DNA from: Artocarpus heterophyllus
Lineage: Eukaryota > Streptophyta > Magnoliopsida > Rosales > Moraceae
Direction: 5' to 3'
DNA length: 64,000 nucleotides
Assembly (NCBI GenBank): GCA_025403435.1
Contig: JAJQZP010000423.1
Span: 145,713-209,712 of the forward strand
Below the pieces are notes generated by a model that was not told where the DNA came from, searched no databases, and saw only the letters and a list, made by a program, of their open reading frames with translations. This document shows positions 24,560 through 37,053 of this stretch, one piece after another. The position numbers and the translations under genes were made by a program. The stretch's first letter is position 1. The number at the start of each line of letters is the position of its first letter.

Positions 24560-26608
24560 TAACATGAGGAAGTTTTTCCCCTATTCAATTTCACAAGAAT
24601 CATCGTCGGCAACGGAGAACGGTGAAGGTCGCCATCGTCGTCATGGTCTCTTTGATTCTGTCATTTTCAATGGTGTTGAGGAGGGCCACCTTAGGGGAAA
24701 CACCTAGAAGCCGACAGGGAACAAGAACCCTAAGCCAATTGGGCCAATGCATTGCTAGAAAACCAAAATCCAAGCTGATGGTTTTGCCATAAATTTCAAA
24801 GTAGATCTATGTTGATTGAGGGCAAGCTTGGTGAAATTGATGCTACCAACAGATTCAAGAGGTCGAGAACTGTCAATTTTTGAAGCACCACCACCGTCCG
24901 GTCACTAAAGCCACCACATGTGCTGCTGTAGTTATTCGGTTTTTGATGAGCCTTTGGTTTTATGCTTCCAACCTCCGATCGATAATCTGAGACCAGATCT
25001 TGACTCGTATCGACATTTCGAGCACAACGGTGCCCTTCATTCGCGTTAATTCCACTCCGTTGAAAATTTTTTGGTATCGAATGCCTCTAGATTGAGGTGA
25101 GGAGGATTGGAGTAACAATGTCCAAAATGACTTTTTTCAGTGATTAGAAATCTACATGAAATATTCATAGCCATCCATGGTCCTTTTAGGACCATTTTCG
25201 AGGAGAATGCTTGGTCTCTAGAACAAGCAAAATACAACTAGACCCGCTTAGCTTAAAATCTAGGTAAGTAGGATTCTCACCTATAGTATGAACAGTTTCA
25301 AAATAAAATGTTTACATGTTTTTATAAAAATTATGAAATGCATGATTAGTGATATGTTATGCCATGCTATGTATGATATGTTAAATTATGCTAAATCATA
25401 TCATAGATACCATGTTATGTCATGTATGTTACATTATGATATGCTATGTTATGTTATGTTATGTTATGAGTATGATTTGTTAAGTTGAAGTCATGCCATG
25501 TATTGTTATGTAATGATTATGTCATGTGCAGTAAGTGAGGTATATTGTATTAAATTATACTGCTTACTCTCCTTCAGTTAAACATGTTTATGATTTATGA
25601 ATTTGTGATGCTATATGGTAATATGTCATACTGCCTATACACAATAAGATAAGTGAAATAAATGAAACAAGTTAAAGGTGTCATGCCAACCTCTCGACTT
25701 ACAGGGAGGCTTTGACTCGGTTCAGTACAGTATGTGATCTCAGTGTCATTAGGGACGTCTTGAACTCTAACTTCCAAAGGATTGCACTAGCCCATATGCT
25801 CACCTGGGCCCAATCAGTAATATAAGTTAAAGCTTAAATAATTAAGTGTAAAACAAGTCGATAAGCAAGCATAAAATATTCATGTATGTTTTTATGAAAC
25901 GTTTTTTTATTATACTTTACAAGTTAATATTCTACTTGTTGAGCGAAAATTTATTTATCTATGTTCATGCTATAGGTAAGAAATTGTTAGCAACATGTAA
26001 TAGACAACAGTGAGTGACGAACGAATGGTGGGGATAGTAATGGATACCGCTTACACTAATGTAAATTTCACACTTGTAATTTTATTAATTACTTATGAAT
26101 AATCAAATGATATTATGTAAGTATGCTTTAGAAATTTAGGCCAGTGTAAAAAGTTTTAAGATTTTAAATGTTACATCAGATTGTGCAACAAATATGCGTA
26201 AATGTTCAAGCATGAAATTTTTAATGAGAATTAATTTTAGAAATGTTTTCAAATTGTATTTTAATTTAAGAAAAAGTTTAAAGGAAAAGGTTTTAAAATT
26301 ACTATCTTTATGTTCTATAAGAAAATATTTTAATTTAGAAATGTTTTAATTTTGAAATATTTCTTAATTTAAATTATGAAATGTTTTAAAGAGAATTAGT
26401 TATAAATAATATCTTTGCGTTTAAAGGAAAAGTTTTATGAAATTATTATTATTATGTGTAAGAGATTATTATTATTTTAGGAAATAACAATTATTATTTC
26501 GTTCTAGTAATAAAAAAATTATTCTGCAATTTAAGTACCTTATGTTAAGGTATGTTTAAATTTACGACTATGTAGTTAAGTAACGACCACGTAAGTAGGG
26601 TTGTTACA
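24560..26608 (+). mobile_element. Long gypsy-type LTR, copy B (left end undefined)
   Basis: Opposite orientation to copies A and C. The right end reads GTAGGGTTGTTACA (26608), matching the reverse complement of the copy A end. The segment 25258-26608 aligns with the conserved module of A and C, including the block at about 25964-26060. To the left, 24.56-25.26 kb is a GC-richer module unlike A or C. I could not find the TGTAATGACC start, so the left limit is approximate. The bases after 26608 are not a primer site, so this is a 3' or solo LTR. Confidence 0.55.
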
Positions 26609-27162
26609 CAAATAATCCAAGAAATCCATTGCTACCACTCCTTCTCATTTTGATTGTTTGAATGTGTTGGGAATAGTTTTCATTGAATTGTTCAAAGAAA
26701 AGCAATAAAGTTAAGAATTTGCAATTAGTATGGTCTTTGTTGAGTTGTACAAACAAAATTTTACCATTTTTTCTTATTTCACCACCAATGATCAAATTTC
26801 ACAACAAATTTCATTTTTTGAGAAATTAAACCCTTAAATTCAAAGATAAGTTTTCAAATTTTTGAACTCAAAAACAAAGCCCAATTCTATTATGCCTTTG
26901 CTTTTCCCTTTTCTAACATGATTAATCATGGCATTAACAACTCAAAGCAAAGCCAAACAAAATTAATTTGAAATTTCTCTCCTCTTTTGCAAACAAACAA
27001 ACTGTTTGTCCTTTAGGTCATATCAACAAAAACCCAGAGCCATAAATCCCAAAACACACAAAACAAAGAAAAAGCTTTCTTATCTTCCATGGCAAATTCC
27101 AATCTAAACGAGCATATCCAAAGAAATCTCTTCACACTGCTATCGGTAGCTTCGCCAACAAC
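26609..27162. other. Spacer between two gypsy LTRs
   Basis: About 550 bp of AT-rich sequence flanked by two LTRs and continued at 32116 after copy C. It may be pre-insertion host DNA. No gene motif is recognisable in any frame. Confidence 0.4.
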
Positions 27163-30100
27163 TACAACGACCCTCCTTATGTGATCGTTACTTAACTTCA
27201 TAATCTTAATACTTAAACATATTTTAATATGAGGCCCTTAAATTTGCAGAATAATTTTTTTTTAAAACAAACATAATAGTATTAATTTCTCAAATCTGTT
27301 CAAAACGTGATAACAATTATTTCTTTTAAACATAACCATAGTCTCTAAAGACTTAATTCATTACATCATATATTTACTTCTTAAATCATAGTCGTAATAA
27401 TTCCTTAGAACTTATCCTTTAAACATAGAGATAATTTTTTAAAACTATTACTTTTAACACATATTTTTATTTAAATAAATCTATTTCAAAAACAAATCAA
27501 AATTGGATATCATTTTAAAACCTTATTTGAAATGCTCTTTAATGCTTTTTCAGATGATTTATATATTTTACTTGTAATTTATTATCTTAAACTAACATAA
27601 TAATTTTCTTAAAACGTAGTCTTTTTAAAACTAAATATAACAATAATTTCTTATAATTTATTTATTTAAATCTAACATATTAGTTTTCTTAAAGCATAAC
27701 CATTTACACTTTCATAATAACATATTCATAAAAAAAATTCATTAAAAGCCTTACTTATTCTAACATAAAACTCATACAGCCATTTTTATTCTAAATAATC
27801 TTATAATTTTCTTATTTAAAAATTCATGCGTATCTGTTGCATTTTCTAATACAACATTTTTAAATCTTAACATTCTATAGACCAGGATTGTATGACTACA
27901 ACCCTAGTTTCCAAAACTTGCATACATAATCTTATTTACTTTTTATTGCATACTTAATTTCATAAACTTATAAATGCGGAAATGTTACATTTGCATGAGC
28001 GGTATCTATTCCCATCTCTATCGTTCGTCCGCCGCTCGCCACTGCTCAGTCGAGTGATGTTGATAGGTTCCTTATCTATAGCATGAACACACTTAAATGA
28101 GCTTTCACTTAGCAAGTCGGAAGTTTAACTTGCAAAACAATTTGAAGATCATTTGATAAATCAATGCATGATCATTTTATGCTTGCTTATTGATTTGTTT
28201 TATGCTCAGTTATTCAAACTTTATCTTAACTTACTGTTTGGGCCTAGGTGATCGTGCTAGTTGTGCGCGTGATCAATTGCAATGTCCCAACAACACCAAG
28301 ACCATCTATAATTTATTACTTTAACATGGAGCCTCCCCGTGGGTCGAGAGATTGGTATGACACCCTTAACTTATCTTGCTTCATTTCACTTGTATTATTA
28401 TGTGTATGCAGTATGACATGTTACTACATAGCACTACATATCAATACTAAAAACATGCTTAATTGAAAGCAAGTAAATAGTATGTTTTAATAGAGCACAC
28501 ATCGTTCATAACTTCAGAAGATGCTAACTCATCATATCTTAGATATATATATATATATATATATATGTCATAATTATAGCAGGGCATATCACTAAACATG
28601 CATTTCATATTTTTAGAAATCATGTAAAAGTAGTTTGATTTAAAAACTTTCACACTATATGCGAGATTCCTACTTATCTGTTTCAGTGAAGTAGGCTTCC
28701 CTATAGATTCTGAACTTCTTCTTTTCTAATGGAAACAAATCTGTACAAAACACCCATATGGAGTGTGTAAGAATACTTAATTTTATGCTATTTAGATTTT
28801 AGCATAACCCCAAGAATTCGATCACTCTATTAGATCATAATTTCTTTTATCAATTGATCATGGATTTCATCATTTCTATCACAAGGATTATTTTTACTAA
28901 ATCCTTATAATATTTAAACTTTTCCTTAATTGCCTTTTGTTCATATCCAAGTTGATAATTAATTAAATTTAAAACAATTAATTAATTATCTATCGTCGTT
29001 AAATCTGTGAGACTTTAATCCATTTAGACATTTCCTAAATTCGTGATTCTTACCTTAAGTCCTAATTGGGCTTATTTTAAATTTATTTAATGGGTTCGTA
29101 ATTATTTTTAAGCCCGTAAGCCCAAAAATGACATAATAACGTCATATACATTCTACTGATAGATTGTGTTCCGCATGGTATTTTAGACTGAAACGGGTGT
29201 TAGACCCGTACCTAACATCATGGCATTAAAGCTCTATCGCATTGGGTTTTTATGCTTGCTAAAATAATGCTCAAATGAAAACTATTAAAGTTTATCTTTG
29301 AAATTCTTATCCGTTTAGCTTGAAACTTTAAATAGAAATCGCTTTATAAAATAATGCCTGAAATTGTTAATCCACTAAATCTTAGGCCTATATAACATTT
29401 CAAAAGTGTTATAACTTCTTGGTTTAGTGAAAAATCAAATTTTAAAGTCGCACGATCTTTGTTTATAAAAATTGGTACCAGAAGATTAGTTTGGAAAATT
29501 TACGTGAAATCGTATAGTAAATGCAGTTTTTCTTTTAAAGTTTTTCCTCCATAAAAGTCACTTGTTTTTATTTTTAAATGTGTGCTTCAATAATTTTCTT
29601 GTTTTTTTTTTTAAGTCCCGGTTACCATTTTTCTTTGGCAAAATGGCTTCCAGTTAAAACTTCAAAATTTTTACCCATTAAAAGTTTTGATTGTTTTTAT
29701 ATGTCCAATTTAAAGTCCAATTTAAAAGGAGTATTTCACAAAACTCTCCATACAAAAGTCTTCATTTTGTTGCGAACTAAAACTTTCATGTTTTGCAAAA
29801 ATTGCAATTTGACCTCAAAACGACCCGAAACTTTAAAACAATTTTCTACGCAAAATTGTAGTTTTTTTTGGACTGTTTTGGAAAACTGTCTATAACTGTA
29901 TTTTAGAGATAGATTTTGGAGAAAATTTATTCACAAAAGTTGTTTGTATCGTCAAAATCTAAAACTCTTATGCTTGGCAAAACATAAAATTCGGAACCCA
30001 AATGGCCCAAAAATGGCAAAACAATTGCAACACTGCTGGAACTGTTTGGCAGTTTTTTGCAAACTGCATTTAGGCAGTTTTTGGACAGTTTTTGGGCAAT

Positions 30101-32115
30101 CCAATAAAATTGCTCGGAAAGCCTATTTAGAGTCAAAACTATGTTTTTTCACAGTCATGGGTTTTTGTTCAAAATATCAAAAACTAAAAGTCCCGTGTTC
30201 AGTAAAGTTTTAAAAATCAATTCTAAGGCCTCCGTTTATGCGTTCAAAGTTTGTGGAAATTTTTCCACAAACCAAAACTTGCAAAAACATAATTCTAACT
30301 TGTAAATACTAACTATTTATGTGGCATACATGCATAAAATTAACTAATTAACACATAAATAATTATTACAACATATTTCCTCACCCAATCATTAAATCTC
30401 TCGTAAAGTTATAAACTTTAAGCTTAAGAAATTTAAGGGAAAGTTTAGATTAACTTACCCTTGATGAAAATTCTTGGGTGGGTGGTCTTAAGCCTACTAT
30501 CACCACTCTTTTTTCTCTTCTTGCATCACACTAAAAGAAAAACTCAATCATGTAAAAAATTTAGCTTGTTTTGGTCATCACATAAATGCTGTCTAAACAA
30601 CATATTTTCTTTCCTTTGCTAAGGAAGATGGAGAGAAAGAACAGGTGTAGATATTACCTTGGACAATACTTTACACTATCTCCTTCTTTTTCTACTTCTT
30701 TGTTGACTCTTAATTTTGTGATTTAAAAGTGATGGAAAATAGTTTGGAATTTGGCTTGTTTTGGATTTAGGCTTTAGGAGGAAGTTTGGAAACACAAAAC
30801 TTCCTTTCTTGGAGGCCTTGGAACACACGGTATGGTAAAGAATTTGGTGAGGGAAATGCTTGGTTAGTCGGTAGAGGTGGAGAAAAGAGAAGGAAATATA
30901 ATGGGTAGAACTTCTAATTCTTGAGGATTTGATATTCAGTGGAGAGGCTTGGAAACAAGTAGAGGCAAACAAGAAAAAAAATCCTTTCTTAACAAGTGGA
31001 GGCAAACAAAAAAAAAAAACTTTCTTTCTTTGATATTCTAAGTTCACTTGGTAGAGAGGAATTTGGAGTAAGTAAAGGAAAAAAAAAAATTTTCCTCTTG
31101 GAGTGCACTTGCATGCATGTTGATGAAAAAGAAAAGTAAGAAACTTTTCTTAGTGTTGCACGGGTAAAGGAAATGAAGTAGGAAAGGATTGAAAAAAAAA
31201 AGTATGACTATTGACTTAGTCACATATTTATATTTATTGGCTTAATCTACTTAACCCACTTAATTCATGCTTAATTAGTCTTCCAAGTAGCTTTGACAAC
31301 TTAAAAATATACTAATCCCTTACTAATGGTGGCCCCATGGGTGAGGTTGAGTGGAGTGCAGGTTTTGCTCTAATAATGGCAAAGGACAAGCATCATGGGT
31401 GGAGGCTAAATTTAGGGGATTTCTTGTCCTTGGCTTATTCTTGTAAGTTACTCCTTAAGCAAATGATTTTTATACTGTCAGCAATGACTAACTTAGCTGA
31501 TTGGAAATTTTATTATTTGATAGGTCTTCTCCTATATATATATATATATATTTTATATTGTGACACGCCAACCATAGTATGAACCTATAACGTTATAAGT
31601 TTAATCGTGTACCGATTTTAACTGCATTAAGTTTAGAAATTTATTTTAGACTTAATAAAAATCCAAACATGACTTTTTCAGTATCTAAACTCTATAATGA
31701 CATAGTTTTTGATAGTGTCACTATCCAAGTTTGCATAGTATTTTCTGTCATTACGGCTACTCGCGTAGCTCTATTTTTTACTAAATTGGCAATTAAGGAT
31801 CTAATTCGTGTTAGAGTATTTCTCGGCACACTACTAACTTAATATTACACTCAAAAATTCTCATAATTAAATATCTCAGGTCCTTTATAGATAAATTTCT
31901 TCCACCTTAATAACGGTAGAATTTATTAGTCTCTTTATTAAATTTCAATAGTTAATTAATTTAACTATAGAATATATTATAGAACTTTTGGAACATTCAT
32001 ATGTTAATTCTGTAAATTCTTCAATCACATATTTTATACATAATTTTTCTGGGAAAATCCTTGATTAAATATATAAATTATGTTGTTTAATTCTAGGACT
32101 TTCTCGGTCATTACA
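27163..32115 (-). mobile_element. Long gypsy-type LTR, copy C, probably a solo LTR (4.95 kb)
   Basis: The left end TACAACGACCC corresponds to the TGTAACAACCC end of copy A (TG to TA). The right end is GGTCATTACA, identical to copy A. CAAC lies immediately outside both ends (27159-27162 and 32116-32119), consistent with a short or eroded target-site duplication. No primer site is seen on the left, as expected for a solo LTR. The first 1.5 kb is the conserved module; the rest is private, AT-rich sequence with GC-richer patches near 29.9-30.1 kb. Short ORFs inside, including a 123-codon one at 30676-31047, are low-complexity and not believed. Confidence 0.6.
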
Positions 32116-33076
32116 CAACAAGAGCTTATACTTCATGCCGTTACTACACAATTGCTTGTAAAGTTCCACCATTAATTAGATCCACCTTGTTGGAGCTCCA
32201 GCGATAGAGATCGTCTTCGCTCATTGAAAGCAGAAAGATTCATCGACAATCAAAATAAAATGAAGATGCAGCCGAATTTCATGATGAATTGAAATAACAA
32301 AGAAATGAGCGAAGTTAAGGTGCCAAATTGGAGCAGAATTCTGCTCTCCGAAAAAAATGCGTTGAACAAATTAAAACCAAGAGGAAAAAAAAAGACCATA
32401 TAAATGACGGAAACAATATTCCGTTTAGTAGTCTACACTTTTTAGAATATTAGTTACATTTTTGTAGGTTCTTTAATGCCTCCATATATGTCTATTTCTA
32501 CTGTTTTCTCTTTAGCTTACCTCTCTTTAGATCATGTCCATTCGATCTCCATCCAACTGCTGAAATAGTGGTCTAGATGACATCTGATATCGGACATAAG
32601 ACCAACCCTAGTAAGTAATAAGTGTAGATTCAAGGTATAAACGTGTGATGGTAAAACAAAATGTATAGACGTGTGGGTAGTCGGGGTTAAAAGGAATGGA
32701 TGACACATGTAAATAAGTTTGAAAACAATGATTTGTTGATAAAGGAATATTTTCGAGATGATTGAAATAACACGTCTAAAAAATAAACTTTTTTTTTTAA
32801 CAAAATACGGACAAGGAAAAGTTACCCGTGTTATTCCAAGAAATCTGAGGCACTTTAGTCTCTCAAAACACGACGACGACCATGAAACGAACATGCAACG
32901 TCAAAAAAAAGAAATTCCAGTCTTGTTTTTTTCCTTTCCTTTTCACTTTCGGAAATAATCTTCATCAGAAACGAAATATTCTTCACATAATTTTTCCTGG
33001 ATTAATCACACGCTTGCATTCTCTTGATGATTTGCTAGATGACAGTGCCATTTGATCTCGAATGACTCACAGCTTG
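32116..33076. other. Spacer between solo LTR and copia element
   Basis: Continues the DNA interrupted by LTR copy C. No open frame with recognisable motifs. A 120-codon minus ORF at 32532-32894 shows nothing familiar. Confidence 0.4.
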
Positions 33077-33384
33077 TGTAAGTTCAAAGATGGAAGAACA
33101 GTTTGATAAAATGAGATTTCTTTAAACAAAGGTAAGAAAATAGAGGAAGATATATGGGAATGCAAACTGGGAATTCCCAATATTCAAAATGCATCAAGCT
33201 TACATTGTAAAACAACTGAACAACTAACAAAGTGGCCGAGAATCAAAGCCATGAAGCACTGCTCGACATACAAAATAACCATTTCCTACAAACTAGGAAC
33301 CATAACTTGACTAAGTAAAAAAAAAAAAAAAAAAACATGTGGGCAGGAAACTTGAGGTAGTGATCCTGATGCAAATAACCAACA
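33077..33384 (-). repeat. 3' LTR of older copia element
   Basis: 308 bp with ends TGTAAG...ACCAACA on the plus strand, that is TGTTGGT...CTTACA in element sense. Contains a long A run at about 33317-33335. Adjacent purine tract on the minus strand: AAGGAGGAG (33385-33393). Confidence 0.9.
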
Positions 33385-33393
33385 CTCCTCCTT
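33385..33393 (-). other. Polypurine tract of older copia element
   Basis: The minus strand reads AAGGAGGAG directly before the 3' LTR start. This is the expected plus-strand priming site. Confidence 0.75.
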
Positions 33394-33533
33394 GCATTTG
33401 GAGCTGCAAACTCCAAGTCTCTGCCTAAGAAGCTCAAATTTGTTTGCTGACAAAGGTTTTGTGAAAATGTCTGCAAGCTAATCTTTAGATCTGCAATAAA
33501 CCAAGCTCACATCTCCTTCCTTCTGCACTTCTC

Positions 33534-36400
33534 TTAAAAAGAATAGCTTAATCTTAACATGTTTAGTTTTCCATGAAAAACTGGATTATAAGATATTGGA
33601 ATTGCAGCATGATTGTCCACAAATACCTCTGTATCATTCAGTTGCTTTAAATGTAAATCATATAACAACTTCCTCAACCACAACGCTTGATTCACTGCTG
33701 TTGTAGCAGCAACAAATTCAGCCTCTGCAGTAGACTGTGCTACAATCTCTTGTTTCTTGGAACACCAAGAGAACACACCTAATCCTAGACTAAAGCAGTA
33801 CCTAGATGTACTCTTCATATTGTCCATGGATCCGCCCCATTTACTATCAGAAAATCCCATCAACCTGAAGTTTTGACACTTTTTGAATTTTATACCAAAG
33901 TTAACAGTCCCTTTGATGTACCTAATGACTCCTTTTGCTACCTTAAAATGCATTTCACTAGCACAATGCTTAAAACGAGAGAGAATGCTTAAGCAAAATG
34001 GATATCTGGCCTAGTTGCAGTTAAATACATTAGACATCTAACCATTCTTCTGAAATAGCTTTCTTCGACTTTGTTTGTGCCATCTTCCTTACTTAAGCTT
34101 TCCTTCTGACTCATTGGTGTAGCCATTGCTTTGCATTCCTCCATACAAAAATTTTTAAGTATTTCCTTAGCATACTTTCTTTGACAAATGAAAACCTTTC
34201 CATCATCTTGCTTCATTTCCATGCCAAGGAAATATGTCATCAGACCAAGATCTGTCATATCAAAAACTAGCATCATCTCTTGCTTAAATTCATCAACAAG
34301 TTTGGCATTGTTACCTGTCACCAACAACTCATCCACGTACAATGACACAATAAGAAAGTCATTCCCTTTTTTTCTTAACATAGAGAATGACTTTTGATAG
34401 ACTTTTTGTAAAACACAAACTCAATAGATGACCATCTATCCTACTATACCAAGCTCTAGGCGCTTGTTTTAAGCCATAGAGAACCTTTTTTAGTAGGTAC
34501 ACTTTATCTTCATGGCCTTCTTTAATGAATCCTTCTGGTTGCTCAACAAAGATCTCCTCCTACAGTCGACCATTTAAGAAGGCTGATTTTACATCTAATT
34601 GGAACACTTTCCACCCATTTTGGGCTACAATAGCTAGCACCAGCCAAATAGTATCTAATCTAGCAACATGGGCAAATGTATTTGAGCAATCAACTCCAAA
34701 AACTTGAGCATGCCCCTTGACAACAAGCATGGCTTTGTGGTTGTTGATGGATCCATCAACATTGAGCTTGGTTCTAAACACTCATTTTACTCCAATGACA
34801 TTTCTATCCTTCGGTCTATCAACTAGCTCCCAAGTCTTGTTCTTTTCGATCATTGACAACTCCTCCTCCATTGCCTTCTTCCATTTCTGGTCTTTAATGG
34901 CTTCTTCATGACCTGCAGGTTCACAAATGGCCACCTTGCATCTTTGATAGATATCATAGAGCGGTCTTGTTCCATGGATTAGCAGATCATCTTCTAATTC
35001 TTCTTGCCACTGTTCAAGAGCTTGCACTTTTGTTGTTTGGAAGGGGAGACTTGATTTCTGCTTGCTTGTGGATGTCTCTTGTGTCTGTTCCCGATTCCAC
35101 TTCTCATATTCATTGAAGAACACATCTCTACTAACAATTAACTACCCTTTTTGAGGTTGATTCACCTTGTAGGCCTCAGAGGAAGAACTGTAACCCACAA
35201 AGATGCCTGGTTCTGACTTCTTGTCAAGTTTATCATGCTTGACTTATGGAACATGAGAGAAACACATACAACCGAACACTTTAAGGAAATTAAGTGAAGG
35301 TTTATAGCCATACTATGCCTCGAATGGAGTTTTATCCTTCAATGCCTTGGTAGGCAATCTGTTCTGCAAGAAAACTACAGTACTTGCCGCCTCAGCCCAA
35401 AACTTCTTTGGTAACTCCTTGTCATGAAGTATACATCTAGTCGTCTCCATTATGTATCTGCTTCTCCTTTCACTAACTCCATTTTGTTGCGGACTATATG
35501 GAGTAGTAAGTTGGTGTTCTATGCTCGTTTCCTCGCAAAACAAATTAAATTTTTCGGAGGTGTATTCTTTTCTATTTTCTGACCTTAGAACTTGAATTTT
35601 GCAGCCACTTTGGTTTTCCACCAGTTTCTTGAACTTCCAAAACACTCCAGCCACTTCTAACTTGAATTTTAAGAAAAAAATCTAGCACAATCTTGTAAAA
35701 GAATTAATGAAAGCAATGTAATATCGACTACCTACTAATGATAGAGTTCTTTGAGGACTGGATACATTTGTGTAGGTTAGCTGCAACTTGTGAGTGGCTC
35801 TCCAGGTTGATTTTAGGAATGGTCTCCGTTTTTGTTCCCATATTGACAAGCATGATAATTTGGTAAGTAATCTCCAAAGGTTAATAAGCCAACTGTGAGC
35901 TCCTTTTTCTTCATGAGTTGCATCCTTTGCAAGTGACAATGACCAAGTCTCTTGTGCCATATCTCGGTGTTACTGACTTCGGTGGAAAATGCAACAAGTT
36001 CTTCTTTGATGGGATCAAAAGAAAAACTTTTTCCCTTCATTCTCACTTCGAGAATTTCCTGAACCTTGACATCAAGAATGTGATAGAAACTATCTTCAAA
36101 AATTCACTTTAAAGCCTTTTAAATCAAATGACCTACACTTAAGAAATTTTGGTCAATTTCTGGTACATAGAGAACATAAAAAATTCTCTTTGTGCTTGCA
36201 GTGCTAGTTATGGCAATTGTCCTTTTCCCTTTGATAGAGATGTAATCATCATTGCCAATTTTGACTTTAGCAATGTCAGTTGGCATCAAATCTCTGAAGA
36301 GTTCCTTATCATTGGTCATGTGGTTGGTACAGTCACTGTCAATTAACCAACTTTCAGTCAAACTATTACTTCCAAAGCAAGATGCCTCAAAAAGCTGATC
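33534..36400 (-). pseudogene. Broken copia pol (protease, integrase, RT, RNase H)
   Basis: Reading leftward on the minus strand. Protease has WLIDSDCTNHM (about 36.33 kb), where the catalytic triplet DSG has become DSD. Integrase has the HKRLGHCHLQRM zinc-binding start (about 35.95 kb), then TPYSPQQNGVSERR and FWAEAASTVVFLQNRLPTK. Reverse transcriptase has [15 protein letters not shown] (about 34.58 kb) and a catalytic box YVDE instead of YVDD (34328-34339). RNase H has the QSTAEAEFVAA and VDNHAAI motifs (about 33.6-33.75 kb). At least three frameshifts and several stops separate the pieces. The enzyme normally copies element RNA into DNA and integrates it; this copy cannot. Confidence 0.9.
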
Positions 36401-36439
36401 TTCATCCTCTTGATCTGCAACTTGGGCTTCAACTTCTTG

Positions 36440-37053
36440 TTGTTGAGCTTTTCCTTTGCAAATTACTGCTTCATGTCCAAGTTGATTGCATTTGGAGCAC
36501 TTAGCAATAGGTCTTCTCCAGCATCAAAACGGGAGATGACCCTTCTTTCCATAGTATTGGCAAGGTGGATAAGATTTCTTCTAATTTCCATTCTTTCCTT
36601 TTGCATTGGTTGATGCTGTACTTACTCCATTTCCTTCAAAATCCTTCTTCTTTTTCTTTTTGTTTTTGGCCACGTTTTGATGCTTGGCTACTAAAGCTCC
36701 TTTAATTATTGTACCCTCCCTCATCAGTCTTCTTTGCTCTTATGTTTGCAATGCATTAAGCAATTTTGCTAAGGAAATTTTTGACAGATCCTTGGTCTTC
36801 TCCAAGTTATTGATGGTTGCTTCGTATCTTTCAGGTATTGTAACAAGAATTTTTTCTACAATTCTTGAGTTAGTAAACATAGATCCAAGAAGCCTCACTT
36901 GGTTTGCGATGCTAAGAAGCCTGTTTGACTAATCTTTAATCATCTCAGAGTCCTTCTTTCTTTGAAGTTCAAATTCCTTGATCAAGTTCAGGACTTGCAT
37001 CCCTTTAATTCTTTCATCTCCTGCATATTCTTCCTTAAGATAGTCCCAAATGG
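36440..37053 (-). pseudogene. 3' part of older copia gag, with zinc knuckle
   Basis: Continues the gag frame interrupted by the nested element: WDYLKEEYAGDERIKGMQ, then LQRKKDSEMIKD with a stop, then a CCHC zinc knuckle CSKCNQLGHEAVIC at about 36.46-36.50 kb. Matches the UBN2-type copia Gag followed by a nucleic-acid-binding knuckle. Contains in-frame stops. Confidence 0.85.
37049..37053. other. Target-site duplication (left) of nested copia
   Basis: AATGG directly before TGTTGGAAA. The same five bases follow the right LTR at 46674-46678. Confidence 0.92.

Noticed and set aside
30676..31047. 123-codon minus ORF
   Set aside because: Lies inside LTR copy C, is rich in Lys/Phe/Ser low-complexity stretches, and has no motif.
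19975..32115. LTRs A and C as the two ends of one element
   Set aside because: A already has a primer site on its left, making it a 5' LTR by itself. C has none, and the DNA between them contains an opposite-orientation LTR.
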